Positions 27,962 through 36,796 of a DNA stretch of 64,000 nt are shown here, piece after piece. Location of the stretch: positions 62,001 to 126,000 of the forward strand of contig NZ_WQPN01000005.1 of assembly GCF_018785315.1 (NCBI RefSeq). Direction: 5' to 3'. This DNA is from Clostridium sp. MCC353. Lineage in GTDB: Bacteria > Bacillota > Clostridia > Lachnospirales > Lachnospiraceae. A program made the position numbers and the translations under genes. Within the stretch, counting starts at the first letter, position 1. The number at the start of each line of letters is the position of its first letter. The notes beneath the pieces are model-generated. The model made no database searches. It was not told the DNA's origin and was given only the letters and a program-made list of their open reading frames with translations.

Positions 27962-29892
27962 ACGGGCTTCAGCGGCGGGAACTGAGAATGATCCTTCCGC
28001 TGATCCTGGCGGCTGTTCTGTCCATGGCTTTTTTCGCGCTGCTTTACCGATATGACAATAAATACATGGCAAAAACAATCCAGCCTATGAACGGAATTCT
28101 GCTGGCCGACGTTTTTTTTGCAGACGAATTTCCCCTGACCTTTTTAATCAACGGCTGGGAGTATTATCCCGACCGGCTGTTGGAGCCAACGGATCTGGAA
28201 GATCCGGCCCTCACACCGGCAGAATACATATTTATAGGACAGTACGGCGGAATGGAAAACAGTTCCGCAGATGGACTGCCCCACGGCAGCGCCAGCTATG
28301 CCCTCACCCTGCTGCTGCCTGAGGAGGAACAGACCTACTGCCTGGAACTTCCCGAAATTTACAGTTCTTACCGCTTATTTGTCAACGGACAACTGACCGC
28401 CCAAAAAGGAGTTCCTGACCGGGCGTCTTACCAGGACAAAATCCAGTCCGGAGCGGTGACTTTCCGCGCGTCAGGCTTAACCAGCCTGTTGTTTGCAGTC
28501 TCCGACTGGTCCCATATTTACAGCGGCATGGTCTATCCCCCTGCATTTGGACGTCAGGAAACCGTGTTCCGGCTCCTGACCGGACGTTTTATCTGGAGTT
28601 TATTCCTCACGATTCTGGGAATATTGCTGGCGGTTTTTCAATTCATTGGAGCCGCCGCCTTAAAGAGCAGAAAGGCTTTGCTGTGCGCTTTCATATGTCT
28701 GGCATTTTCAGGAAGCGTCAGCTCTGTCCTGATCCATGCCCTGTTTCAATGCCCCGTTTTTCCGGTTTACGCAGTGGAGCTGTTCTGCCGCTATGCCATG
28801 GCAGGCCTTTCCGTCATACTGGCAGGGGAAATGTACGGGGTTTCCAAACCTGTCTGCACAGGAGCCGGAATCGCGGCCATGGCTTTTCCCTTCGCCGCAT
28901 TTTTCCTATCCGCCGCCGCGGCGGACCTCAGCGTCCGCCAGCTCTATTTCTTTTCATCGGCCTCCCGGATGTATAAGGCGGTGACCGGCATCTGGATCTT
29001 CCTTCTCTCCTTCGCTTCTGCCAGGAAGGGATTAAAGGAATCCATCTGGCTTGCCACAGGAGCCTGTATTCTGTCTGCCTCCCTGGCAGCCGACCGGATC
29101 TGGCCCATGTTTGAACCAATCCGGTTCGGATGGTTTTCAGAATGGGCAGGATGGGGTTTTCTCTTTTGTCTTTGCGTGATGGTATATTTTGATTCACGAA
29201 GGCTGTATCTCAGCCATCTGGAAATGACCCAGCGGGCCAGATATTTGGAACTGCGGCTGGAATGGGATAACGTCCGGTATAAAGCTCTGACCGGACAAAT
29301 GGAGGAGGTTCACAAGATCAGGCATGATATCAGACATCACCTGATTCTAATGAGCGGCTATATAAAAACCGGAAGGATTGAGGAACTGGAAAGCTACATA
29401 ACCGGCCTGGTTCAGGATCAAGCCCTGACGTCCCCCCTTTCCTTCTGCCGGGTTCACAGCCTGGATATGGTGTTGGGCTGCTATTACATGATGGCCCAAA
29501 AAGAGGAAATCCGAATCCAAATATATGCTGATCTGCCGGATCCTCTCTATCCGTCGGACAGCGACCTCTGCGTAATACTGGGTAATCTGCTGGAAAATGC
29601 CGTAGAAGCCGTAAAAAAGCTGCCCAAAGAGCAGCGTTTGATCAACTTTCAGATGTTTTACGAAAACAGCAGTCTGATGATAGAAGTGAGCAATCGGTTT
29701 GACGGCCCTCCTCCCCCTATAGGCGGACATCCGGTTTCCGCCAAAAGAAAAGGAAGAATCGGGATCGGTCTGGATTCCGTCCGCGCGGCCGCCCGTAAAT
29801 ACAGCGGCAGCCTGGATCTGCGTTCCGATGAAAAAGGGCGTCTTTTCACCGCCCGGGTACGCCTGGTCAATGAAAAGCCCCAGCAGATGTAA
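27958..29892 (+). CDS. Membrane sensor histidine kinase, GHKL/AgrC-like catalytic domain
   Basis: 644 residues. The start ATG at 27958 follows AGGAGGA and overlaps the upstream stop. One N-terminal membrane segment is followed by an extracellular domain (about 35-205, 7TMR-DISM-like) and about seven more membrane segments (205-420). The cytoplasmic part has an H-box VHKIRHDIRHHLILMSGYI near 455 and an ATPase with N-box LGNLLENAVEAVKKL and a GRIGIGLDSVRAA G-box. This is the arrangement of peptide or small-molecule sensing kinases related to AgrC/LytS. No response regulator gene is next to it. A strong terminator at 29900 follows. Confidence 0.88.
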   Translation: MNGLQRRELRMILPLILAAVLSMAFFALLYRYDNKYMAKTIQPMNGILLADVFFADEFPLTFLINGWEYYPDRLLEPTDLEDPALTPAEYIFIGQYGGMENSSADGLPHGSASYALTLLLPEEEQTYCLELPEIYSSYRLFVNGQLTAQKGVPDRASYQDKIQSGAVTFRASGLTSLLFAVSDWSHIYSGMVYPPAFGRQETVFRLLTGRFIWSLFLTILGILLAVFQFIGAAALKSRKALLCAFICLAFSGSVSSVLIHALFQCPVFPVYAVELFCRYAMAGLSVILAGEMYGVSKPVCTGAGIAAMAFPFAAFFLSAAAADLSVRQLYFFSSASRMYKAVTGIWIFLLSFASARKGLKESIWLATGACILSASLAADRIWPMFEPIRFGWFSEWAGWGFLFCLCVMVYFDSRRLYLSHLEMTQRARYLELRLEWDNVRYKALTGQMEEVHKIRHDIRHHLILMSGYIKTGRIEELESYITGLVQDQALTSPLSFCRVHSLDMVLGCYYMMAQKEEIRIQIYADLPDPLYPSDSDLCVILGNLLENAVEAVKKLPKEQRLINFQMFYENSSLMIEVSNRFDGPPPPIGGHPVSAKRKGRIGIGLDSVRAAARKYSGSLDLRSDEKGRLFTARVRLVNEKPQQM

Positions 29893-29899
29893 TCCACAC

Positions 29900-29951
29900 A
29901 CAGAAAGACGAGGGGCAGATTCCATTACAATCCGCCCCTCGTCTTTCTGTA
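29900..29951. terminator. Bidirectional terminator
   Basis: ACAGAAAGACGAGGGGC pairs with GCCCCTCGTCTTTCTGT around a loop that itself pairs GATT with AATC. It separates the converging sensor kinase and diguanylate cyclase genes. Confidence 0.9.
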
Positions 29952-29962
29952 AGGAAAGCCTT

Positions 29963-31900
29963 TTACCCGTCTTTCCTGTACCGGGCAAACCTGCCTTTGG
30001 TGCTTTTCTTCACCATATACATGGTTTCATCCGCAATTTTCAGCAGTTCCCGGCTGCTGCCAACGCATTCCGGATAATACAGACAGCCGCCGGACAGGCT
30101 CATTTTCACCCGTTCTCCGTCCGGCATGACCAGTTCGGTTTCCTGAATCCGGGCGTAAAGTTCGTCCAGATATCCTTCTATCTCTGTCTGTGATTCCGCG
30201 CCGTAGATGAACAGCACAAACTCGTCTCCGCTCAGCCTGGCAGCCAGTTTCTCCGGGCCTTTGCAGTTCATCAAAAGATCTGCGGCCGCCTTCAGCATCT
30301 CATCTCCGCACTCATGGCCCCAATTGTCATTGACATACTTTAAATTGTCCAAATCCGTCATCAGAAGCATTGCCGTCTTCACCCGCTCCGGCTCCTTTAA
30401 AAGCCCGTCTAATCTGGAAAAAAATGCCCGCCGGGTAAATAACGCGGTGAGGACGTCCACATCCCGCTCCCTTTCAATCCGCCTTTTTTCCGTAATTTCT
30501 TCCGTCATATCCACGATAATGCCAAGGGTTCTGCCATTCTCCTCATAGGATTTCACTTTCACATAATGGACCGGTCCGCCCTCTTCCCCGATCAGGAAAA
30601 CGTCTTTTTCCAACTCGTCCGGCCTGGTACAGATTTCCGCAATTCTCTCAGAAAAATATTTCCGGTCTGACAGGGCGCTGTGAAGTTCTTCCTCTGTCAT
30701 CATTAAGATTTCCCCAATCTTACTTGTAGCCAGAACTCGTTTCATGTCCTGATTGTATTCATAAACCGCAACCGGAATATCCACATTCTGAAATACCAGT
30801 GAAAGCTTCCCTGTGGTCTCCAGCAGGCTTTCAACCATGTGGTTCAAATCACTGCTGAGCCTGGCAAACTCCGGCGTATGTTTTATTTCCACCCGGTAAT
30901 CCAAATCTCCTGCCGCTATTTTTTTCGTCCCGTCTATGATCCCATAAATGCCTTGAATTATGATTTGATCCAGCATTTTGAGAATTAAAAATATGACCAC
31001 TAACGCCAGAAAACAGAGGCTGAATATGATCAGCCCCATATTGTCCGGAACATTGCGGTAAATCTTTTCGTGGGTGCCGCTGACGCCGATCAGAATGTTG
31101 TCCATGACTTCCGTCACACAGAAATTCTTTTTTCCCTGAATGACAATTTCCCAACTCTGTTTCCCTTCTCTCAAATGAGGACTGCTTATATCCAGGCCAA
31201 AATCCGCAGCGCTGCTCCCGTTCATCGATTTGTCCGTCGTCCCCGATACCTTCCCGGTCTCCAAATCCAGCGCAAAAATGGTGATGCCTTCTTCCGTTGT
31301 CATAAGGTCAAAGATATGGGAAAGCTCATTCTTTTTCATGGCCTCCAAAAGCCTGATGGGCTCCATCCCGATCTGGACAATCCCCTTATGGTCTTCACGC
31401 CAGACGGCGATATACTGCATCAACTTGCTCTCCGCCGTATTTGGCGTCACTTCCTGGCAGAGCTGCAGGGAATAGTCCTCCAGCATGGGAAGAAAAAAAC
31501 TCATCTGTTCCCCTGATTCAAATGTGTAATTGTAATATTTAGGTTCCGAACCGGCAAACAGCCTGCCTTCCGTATCAAAAAGGTGCAGTTCATCCACCTG
31601 CAGCAGCGAAGCAATTTTCCTGGTTTCCTCTAAATCCCCTATCACCTCCGGCTGGTTCTGCACAATATAGGCCGCTGCTTTCGCCCGGATGAAATAATCT
31701 TCTTCTAAATTTTCATTCAGCTGTTTGATTTCCGCATCATTTTTCTCCAGAATCTCTTTTACCTGGTTGATCCGCAGTTCCGCATTGGAATACATCACTT
31801 CCTTTGCCGACTTTATCTGAAGATAATAGCTTAAAACCGCGGTTGCAATCATGCTGAGGGCTATGACGATGCATAATCGGATCGTAATGGCTTTTTTCAT
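29963..31900 (-). CDS. Membrane diguanylate cyclase (dCache-like, HAMP, PAS, GGDEF)
   Basis: 645 residues. I choose ATG 31900, six bases after GGAGGG; an ATG six bases earlier abuts the site. A membrane segment (about 5-25), an extracellular sensing region (to about 280) and a second membrane segment (LIIFSLCFLALVVIFLIL) are followed by HAMP and PAS regions. The C-terminal GGDEF domain reads RLSGDEF, where Ser replaces the first Gly; such variants are often still active. No RxxD inhibitory site is seen in front of it. It should make c-di-GMP in response to an external signal. It adds to the c-di-GMP proteins encoded near 55 and 63 kb. Confidence 0.9.
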   Translation of the reverse strand: MKKAITIRLCIVIALSMIATAVLSYYLQIKSAKEVMYSNAELRINQVKEILEKNDAEIKQLNENLEEDYFIRAKAAAYIVQNQPEVIGDLEETRKIASLLQVDELHLFDTEGRLFAGSEPKYYNYTFESGEQMSFFLPMLEDYSLQLCQEVTPNTAESKLMQYIAVWREDHKGIVQIGMEPIRLLEAMKKNELSHIFDLMTTEEGITIFALDLETGKVSGTTDKSMNGSSAADFGLDISSPHLREGKQSWEIVIQGKKNFCVTEVMDNILIGVSGTHEKIYRNVPDNMGLIIFSLCFLALVVIFLILKMLDQIIIQGIYGIIDGTKKIAAGDLDYRVEIKHTPEFARLSSDLNHMVESLLETTGKLSLVFQNVDIPVAVYEYNQDMKRVLATSKIGEILMMTEEELHSALSDRKYFSERIAEICTRPDELEKDVFLIGEEGGPVHYVKVKSYEENGRTLGIIVDMTEEITEKRRIERERDVDVLTALFTRRAFFSRLDGLLKEPERVKTAMLLMTDLDNLKYVNDNWGHECGDEMLKAAADLLMNCKGPEKLAARLSGDEFVLFIYGAESQTEIEGYLDELYARIQETELVMPDGERVKMSLSGGCLYYPECVGSSRELLKIADETMYMVKKSTKGRFARYRKDG

Positions 31901-32108
31901 GTTCATCCCTCCATGACGGAATAATTAATTTCATTGTAACATAGACCTGCGGCCAATGCCATGGAATCTGCATGAAATTCTGTATGTAAAATTATGATTT
32001 CCAAATTATGTCCGTCCGGAATGAGAAGCCGGTAAACCGGATTCTTTCCTTTCATTTCCGTATAATACCGTCATATTGGCATATACTTTTACCATGGAGG
32101 TGCTGCCT

Positions 32109-32576
32109 TTGAAAACGAAAAATAAATTATTAATGATCTGTTTGGCAATCCCGCTCGGTGTGGGGGCTGTGTCCGGTTTTATAACAAGAAACAGCATGGC
32201 AGTGTTCCGCCAGTTGAAAAAACCGCCTTTTTCTCCGCCCGGATGGATATTCCCCATTGTCTGGACCATTTTGTTTCTCATGATGGGATTCGCGTCCTAC
32301 CTGGTGCTTGCCGCCAATTATACCAGGCAGCAGGCCAAAGCCCTTATGGCCTATATCGCTCAATTGGCGGTGAATTTCTTCTGGCCCATTTTTTTCTTTA
32401 AGTTTAAATGGTTCTCGTTTTCATTCTTCTGGCTGATACTTTTATGGGTGTTAATTATTGTAACCATTAAGTATTTCTATAATATTTCTAAAAAAGCGGC
32501 TTATTTCTTAGTTCCATATATTATCTGGATCACTTATGCCGGTTATTTAAATCTTTTTGTCTCTTTATTAAACTGA
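32109..32576 (+). CDS. tspO: TspO/MBR family membrane protein
   Basis: 155 residues from a TTG start, eight bases after GGAGG; this gives the normal family length, whereas the longer frame has no site. Five membrane segments are visible. The family signature KKPPFSPPGWIFPIVWTILF is present, as are the Trp-rich helices (WFSFSFFWLILLW) and the final WITYAGYLN. TspO proteins bind porphyrins and sterol-like ligands and are linked to tetrapyrrole handling and oxidative stress. It is apparently a single gene with its own terminator at 32607. Confidence 0.93.
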   Translation: MKTKNKLLMICLAIPLGVGAVSGFITRNSMAVFRQLKKPPFSPPGWIFPIVWTILFLMMGFASYLVLAANYTRQQAKALMAYIAQLAVNFFWPIFFFKFKWFSFSFFWLILLWVLIIVTIKYFYNISKKAAYFLVPYIIWITYAGYLNLFVSLLN

Positions 32577-32606
32577 TTTTCCAATGCTTCCTATACAGAT
32601 ATTTTA

Positions 32607-32644
32607 ATACCACCGGTTCTTTCATTGGCCGGTGGTATCTTTTT
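32607..32644 (+). terminator. Terminator of tspO
   Basis: ATACCACCGG pairs with CCGGTGGTAT, followed by CTTTTTAT. Confidence 0.85.
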
Positions 32645-32646
32645 AT

Positions 32647-32790
32647 CCTGAACATGGCCGCGATTTTACCACGCTGTTTTCCAAGGCGGATACCGCCATG
32701 TATCATGCCAAAGAGAATGGCAAAGGCCGGTACTGCATCTATCAGGAAGGAAGTCCGCTCTCCCTCCATCCTTTGAACAAGAAGCAGTAA
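32647..32790 (+). pseudogene. C-terminal remnant of a GGDEF domain
   Basis: 48 codons read PEHGRDFTTLFSKADTAMYH, then AKENGKGRYCIYQEG, and end in TAA. This is the final helix region of a diguanylate cyclase (KADxAMYxAKxxGxxRY). There is no start codon or upstream part: the fragment begins right after the tspO terminator. It is a leftover of a deleted gene. Confidence 0.8.
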
Positions 32791-32847
32791 TCAGCCTGTG
32801 CCTTGAAAATCCAGTTGGTTCAGCCAGGATTTTACAGATGTCTCCGG

Positions 32848-32877
32848 GTAACAGTTCGAACCTGTCTGAACTGTTAC
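32848..32877. mobile_element. 30-bp mini-element with IS66-like ends, copy 3, perfect target duplication
   Basis: GTAACAGTTC, GAACCTGTCT, GAACTGTTAC. It is flanked by perfect 8-bp direct repeats GTCTCCGG at 32840-32847 and 32878-32885. The element ends ten bases before the stop codon of the lyase gene at 32887. Confidence 0.75.
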
Positions 32878-32886
32878 GTCTCCGGA

Positions 32887-34518
32887 CTATTCTGTAATAT
32901 TGGAATACGGCTCTAAAAATGCGTGAAAATGGCGCATAGGAAGATTATGTCCCATGGTGATCTTCATATTCGGGATATTTTCCCTGTCCTTGTACAATTC
33001 ACTGACCGCCGCGATCACATAGTCTAAATGTTCCTGGCTCAACTGGCTGCGGTTAACCGCGAACCGTACCACATTACATACCTCTTTCTGCTGTTCAGGC
33101 GTTTTAAGGTCATATTCCATGCTGTAATCACCCAGTTCTGAGACGCGGATGCCATAACGGCGGATTAATTCCAGACTGAATCCCTCTCCGGCAAATGTCT
33201 CATGCCCACGTTTATAATCGAAGAACTGATCCATATTCAGATAGACTCCGTGTCCTCCGGCAGGCAGGACTACCGGAAGGCCTGCTTTATAAAATCCCTG
33301 GGCCAGGTATTCGCACTGCTTTACCCGTTCATCCAGATACTCAAAGCGGGCGCATTCATATAAGCCTGCTGCCAGCGCCATGATATCACGTCCGCTCATA
33401 CCGCCGTATGAATCATTTCCATAACAGGAAATCTGTTTTACTTTCAATTGAATGCCCACATCATTGATAACAGTTCCATTCTCGTCAAAGTCAGAGAAAT
33501 TTCTCCAGAAATATCCCCGGTCACGGAAAGCCAGCACTCCGCCCATGTTGGCATGCCCGTCTTTCTTTAAGCTGGCGGTGAACCCGTCACAGTAGGAAAA
33601 CAGCTCTTTGGCAATCTCAGCGATTGATTTACCGGCATAGCCTTCCTCATTCATTTTAATGAAATAGCAGTTCTCCGCCCAGCGGGCCGCATCCAGCATA
33701 TAGGGAATCCCATATTTATGAGCCACACTGCTGGCAGACCGTATATTCGCCATGGAAACGGGCTGGCCGCAGACCGTATTGTTTGTAATTGTCGTGTAAA
33801 CCAGCGGCACATTTTCCGGACCCACGCTCTGGATCAAAGCTTCCAGTTTTTCAATATCCATATTGCCCTTAAATGGGTTCTTTTCATAGATTCCATTTTC
33901 AGGCGTCTCCCAGAGAAGCTCTTTATCGAACAGATTGCGGGGCGTAGATCCCATCTGCTTAATGTTTCCTTCCGTCGTATCAAAATGTCCATTTGAGGGA
34001 ATGGTGAAATTTCTGCCCGGATAACGGTCATTCAATATTTTGCTGACCATGCTGAATAAAACGCTCTCCGCCGCCCGGCCCTGGGGCATGATAAATGTAT
34101 TGGGCCTTTCCATCTGAGCCGCCCCGCCGTTAAAAAGCCCTCCTTCATACTCACAGAGATACATTTCATCCATCATGCGGTCAATATCTTCACATCCCGT
34201 CCTGACCAGGTCAATAATCCGTTTCTGATCATCTCCTCTCTCAAAAACATCCCGCATGGTATCCAGCAGAACATAGTAGCCTTTATTCCGGCCATAGGAT
34301 TCATCTCCCAAAAACATTGCGCTCCACTGCAGATCCGTCATCGCGGTAGTTCCTGAATCGGAAAGCATATCAACGGTCAGCATACCTGCCGGAAACGCAA
34401 ATTCATTATAGTGGGTTGCTTTTAAAGCTCTCTCTCTCTGTTCAACCGTTACTTTAGGGATATTCCGTTTAACATACGCAAATGATCTGGGTGTCTCTAC
34501 ATTCAACTTGTATTCCAT
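32887..34518 (-). CDS. PLP-dependent beta-eliminating lyase, tryptophanase/tyrosine phenol-lyase family
   Basis: 543 residues, 70-80 longer than typical tryptophanase. The start ATG at 34518 is eight bases after GGAGG. Family motifs are LTVDMLSDSGTTAMTDLQW, MGDESY-like FLGDESYGRN, PQGRAAE (145-151, phosphate and substrate site), MLDAARWAEN (D276, R279) and SLKKDGHANMGG, with K319 as the expected PLP lysine. Such enzymes split an amino acid into a leaving group, pyruvate and ammonia. The leaving group (indole, phenol or a thiol from a cysteine conjugate) cannot be decided. Its neighbours are a YitT protein, an M20D amidohydrolase and a LysR regulator, which points to catabolism of a modified amino acid. 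Confidence 0.85.
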   Translation of the reverse strand: MEYKLNVETPRSFAYVKRNIPKVTVEQRERALKATHYNEFAFPAGMLTVDMLSDSGTTAMTDLQWSAMFLGDESYGRNKGYYVLLDTMRDVFERGDDQKRIIDLVRTGCEDIDRMMDEMYLCEYEGGLFNGGAAQMERPNTFIMPQGRAAESVLFSMVSKILNDRYPGRNFTIPSNGHFDTTEGNIKQMGSTPRNLFDKELLWETPENGIYEKNPFKGNMDIEKLEALIQSVGPENVPLVYTTITNNTVCGQPVSMANIRSASSVAHKYGIPYMLDAARWAENCYFIKMNEEGYAGKSIAEIAKELFSYCDGFTASLKKDGHANMGGVLAFRDRGYFWRNFSDFDENGTVINDVGIQLKVKQISCYGNDSYGGMSGRDIMALAAGLYECARFEYLDERVKQCEYLAQGFYKAGLPVVLPAGGHGVYLNMDQFFDYKRGHETFAGEGFSLELIRRYGIRVSELGDYSMEYDLKTPEQQKEVCNVVRFAVNRSQLSQEHLDYVIAAVSELYKDRENIPNMKITMGHNLPMRHFHAFLEPYSNITE

Positions 34519-34538
34519 AATAAATTCCTCCAAACTTT

Positions 34539-35420
34539 TTAATAAAAACTGGTAAATCCTTGTCCAAAAACATCTTTTGTCTCCGAAACAACCGTAAATG
34601 CCTCGGGATCAATGGAGTCAATCACAGCTTTAGCGGCAGGTATCTGCCGGTTATTCATCACACAGAACAGGGTTGTACAGGCATCGCTGCTGTATCCGCC
34701 TGTCCCGTGATAGACGGTCACTCCCCGCCTGAGCACATTGATAAAACGGTCTGTGATCTCATCATTTTTTTTGGATATGATCAGCATTGCCGCCCCTTTA
34801 TTCAGGCCGTAAAGAACCATATCCAATGCCTGTGCCATAAATACCATACATATAATTCCGTAGAGTACGGTTTCCAGTTCCTTTAAAACCAACGCGTAAA
34901 CTGCCATAACTGAGAAATTCACAATCATGACGGCCCGTCCGAGTTTCATCCCGGGGGACTTTTTCTGGATGATTTTGGCTATAATATCGCCCCCTCCGCC
35001 GGTAGAGCATCTGAGAAAGATGAGGGACTGGCCGATCCCGATGACAGCGCCTCCGAACACAGCGGCTAAAAGCCGGTCCCCTTCGTAATGCATTGGAATA
35101 AACCAGGCAGCCAGGTCGATAAAAAGACTGAGTATGATCACACTTTTAATTGTTTTCAGTGTAACGGCCTTTCCAAGAGACAGCCATGCGGCGGCAAACA
35201 GGGGAATGTTTGCCAAGAGCGTCAGCAGGCCGATGGAAATGCCTGTCAAATGGCGGATGATCTGGGCAATTCCCGGCACTCCTCCTAAAGCGATTTCACC
35301 GGGAAGAACAAAAAACTGCAGCGCTGCGCCCTGAAGCAGGGCTCCAATACAATCATAGACAAGATCTTTTGCCACATCTCTGATCATGTAATGATTTTGT
35401 TTTCTTCCCAAACAATTCAT
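34539..35420 (-). CDS. YitT family membrane protein
   Basis: 293 residues. The start at 35420 lies one base after the stop of the upstream amidohydrolase and follows AAGGA. Six membrane segments form two YitT/DUF161 units (GEIALGGVPGIAQIIRHLTG and STGGGGDIIAKIIQKK carry the conserved Gly-rich turns). The cytoplasmic tail (about 220-293) is a DUF2179 domain (RGVTVYHGTGGYSSDACTTL). The family function is unresolved; transport has been suggested. Here it is embedded between an amidohydrolase and a lyase, so it may move the substrate or product of that pathway. Confidence 0.9.
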   Translation of the reverse strand: MNCLGRKQNHYMIRDVAKDLVYDCIGALLQGAALQFFVLPGEIALGGVPGIAQIIRHLTGISIGLLTLLANIPLFAAAWLSLGKAVTLKTIKSVIILSLFIDLAAWFIPMHYEGDRLLAAVFGGAVIGIGQSLIFLRCSTGGGGDIIAKIIQKKSPGMKLGRAVMIVNFSVMAVYALVLKELETVLYGIICMVFMAQALDMVLYGLNKGAAMLIISKKNDEITDRFINVLRRGVTVYHGTGGYSSDACTTLFCVMNNRQIPAAKAVIDSIDPEAFTVVSETKDVFGQGFTSFY

Positions 35421-35421
35421 C

Positions 35422-36594
35422 TCACTTATCCTTCTTTTCCTCAAATTCTGTTTTGATCTTCTCCTGCAATTCTTTGTCATTCAAATAATCCCATATGGAA
35501 GCGGCCAGGATTTTAGCCGCATCTGTCATCCCCTTATGGAAATCTTCTGATTTTCCAAGGGCAGCCAATTCTTTGGAATGTCCGCGGACTCCTTCACAGC
35601 CGCAGGCGATCCTCATACATGCTCCGGGAATATAGTGGGAAACCGATCCAAAATCCGAAGACCCTGCTTTTTCCCTGGGAGGCCGGATATCCGGAGCCTG
35701 AATCAGGCGGGCATTCTCCATCAACAGATTCTGCAGGGATGAGACAGCGATACCATTGTCAAATTCATTCACAGGCTGAATTTCAAATTCCGTTTCTGTC
35801 ATAAGAGCGGCCCCTTCGATAATTTTATAGAAACGGCGTATCACCCCATTCAGCACTTCTCTACTGTAACCACGCAGAGCATAACTCCCTACAGCCCGGT
35901 CATGCACCACATTGACCGGCCTGACCGCTTCCGGAATGCAGTAATGCATACGGATATCATCCGGCACATGCTCCCTTAAAAATTCCAGCCCCTGGAAAGA
36001 AAGCAGCATGGCATCCAGGGCGCTTCTCCCCTTTTCTGGTGAAATAGCCGCGTGAGCCCCTTTTCCAGTAAAAACAACATCAAATTGAGACATTGCCAGT
36101 GTTTTATTGTCAACGCTGCTCCCGCTTCCGCTGGCATGAATCATCAATGCCAGGTCCAAATCCCTGAAACAGCCGTTTTTCATCATGGGAATCTTAGCTC
36201 CCAGCGTTTCCTCCGCAGGGGTTCCGTATACAATGATTCTGCAAGGCAGCCTGCCGTCTAATGTACGGCTTAGGGCAACTGCGGCGCCAGCGATCCCTGG
36301 CCCCTGGATGTGATGTCCGCAGCCGTGTCCGATCCCTTCCAACGCGTCGTATTCGCAGAGCAGCCCGATTCCGGGGCCATTTCCATTCCCCACCGTATAT
36401 TCGGCCCGAAATGCGGTTTCAAAACCTCCAACGCCCTTTTCTGTTTTAAACCCATACTGTTCAAGATATTGGCAAAGCCAGCCGCAGGCCTGAAACTCTG
36501 AGAGGCCTGTTTCCGGATAGTCACAGATCCGGTCCGCCAATTGGATCATTTCCGGAGACAACTGTTGGATCTTACTGAACAATTTTTCTTTCAT
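35422..36594 (-). CDS. M20D family amidohydrolase (aminoacylase-like)
   Basis: 390 residues. The start ATG at 36594 is behind AGGAGG. Metal-binding and catalytic motifs are CEYDALEGIGHGCGHHIQG (His and Cys ligands), GTPAEETLGAK (general-base Glu) and IHASGSGSS. The lid domain lies in the middle. M20D enzymes remove acyl groups from amino acids or cleave aminobenzoyl-glutamate-like amides. It is the first gene of a unit with the YitT and lyase genes and is divergent from the LysR gene at 36797. The inferred role is deacylating a substrate before the lyase acts. Confidence 0.9.
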   Translation of the reverse strand: MKEKLFSKIQQLSPEMIQLADRICDYPETGLSEFQACGWLCQYLEQYGFKTEKGVGGFETAFRAEYTVGNGNGPGIGLLCEYDALEGIGHGCGHHIQGPGIAGAAVALSRTLDGRLPCRIIVYGTPAEETLGAKIPMMKNGCFRDLDLALMIHASGSGSSVDNKTLAMSQFDVVFTGKGAHAAISPEKGRSALDAMLLSFQGLEFLREHVPDDIRMHYCIPEAVRPVNVVHDRAVGSYALRGYSREVLNGVIRRFYKIIEGAALMTETEFEIQPVNEFDNGIAVSSLQNLLMENARLIQAPDIRPPREKAGSSDFGSVSHYIPGACMRIACGCEGVRGHSKELAALGKSEDFHKGMTDAAKILAASIWDYLNDKELQEKIKTEFEEKKDK

Positions 36595-36603
36595 GAATAT
36601 CAC

Positions 36604-36796
36604 CTCCTGTCTTATTCTCCATTTAACTCCTTTGTTTCACCTCTTACTAAAACTATAACATTTTCATCCATTATTTACAGCAATTTTCATAATATCAATT
36701 GATTTATTTCTTATATTTGATACAATATGATTACAATTATAAATTTTTTATGAATAAACCATATCATTTTGTTATAGTTATAAAGGAGGTAACAGT
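36604..36796. promoter_or_regulatory. Divergent promoter region between M20D operon and lysR
   Basis: Very AT-rich. Near each gene there is a TGTTATAGT box pointing outward (36651-36660 on the minus strand, about 36767-36777 on the plus strand), acting as extended -10 elements. Between them are dyads such as ATATCAATTGAT, the probable LysR-type binding zone. Confidence 0.5.
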
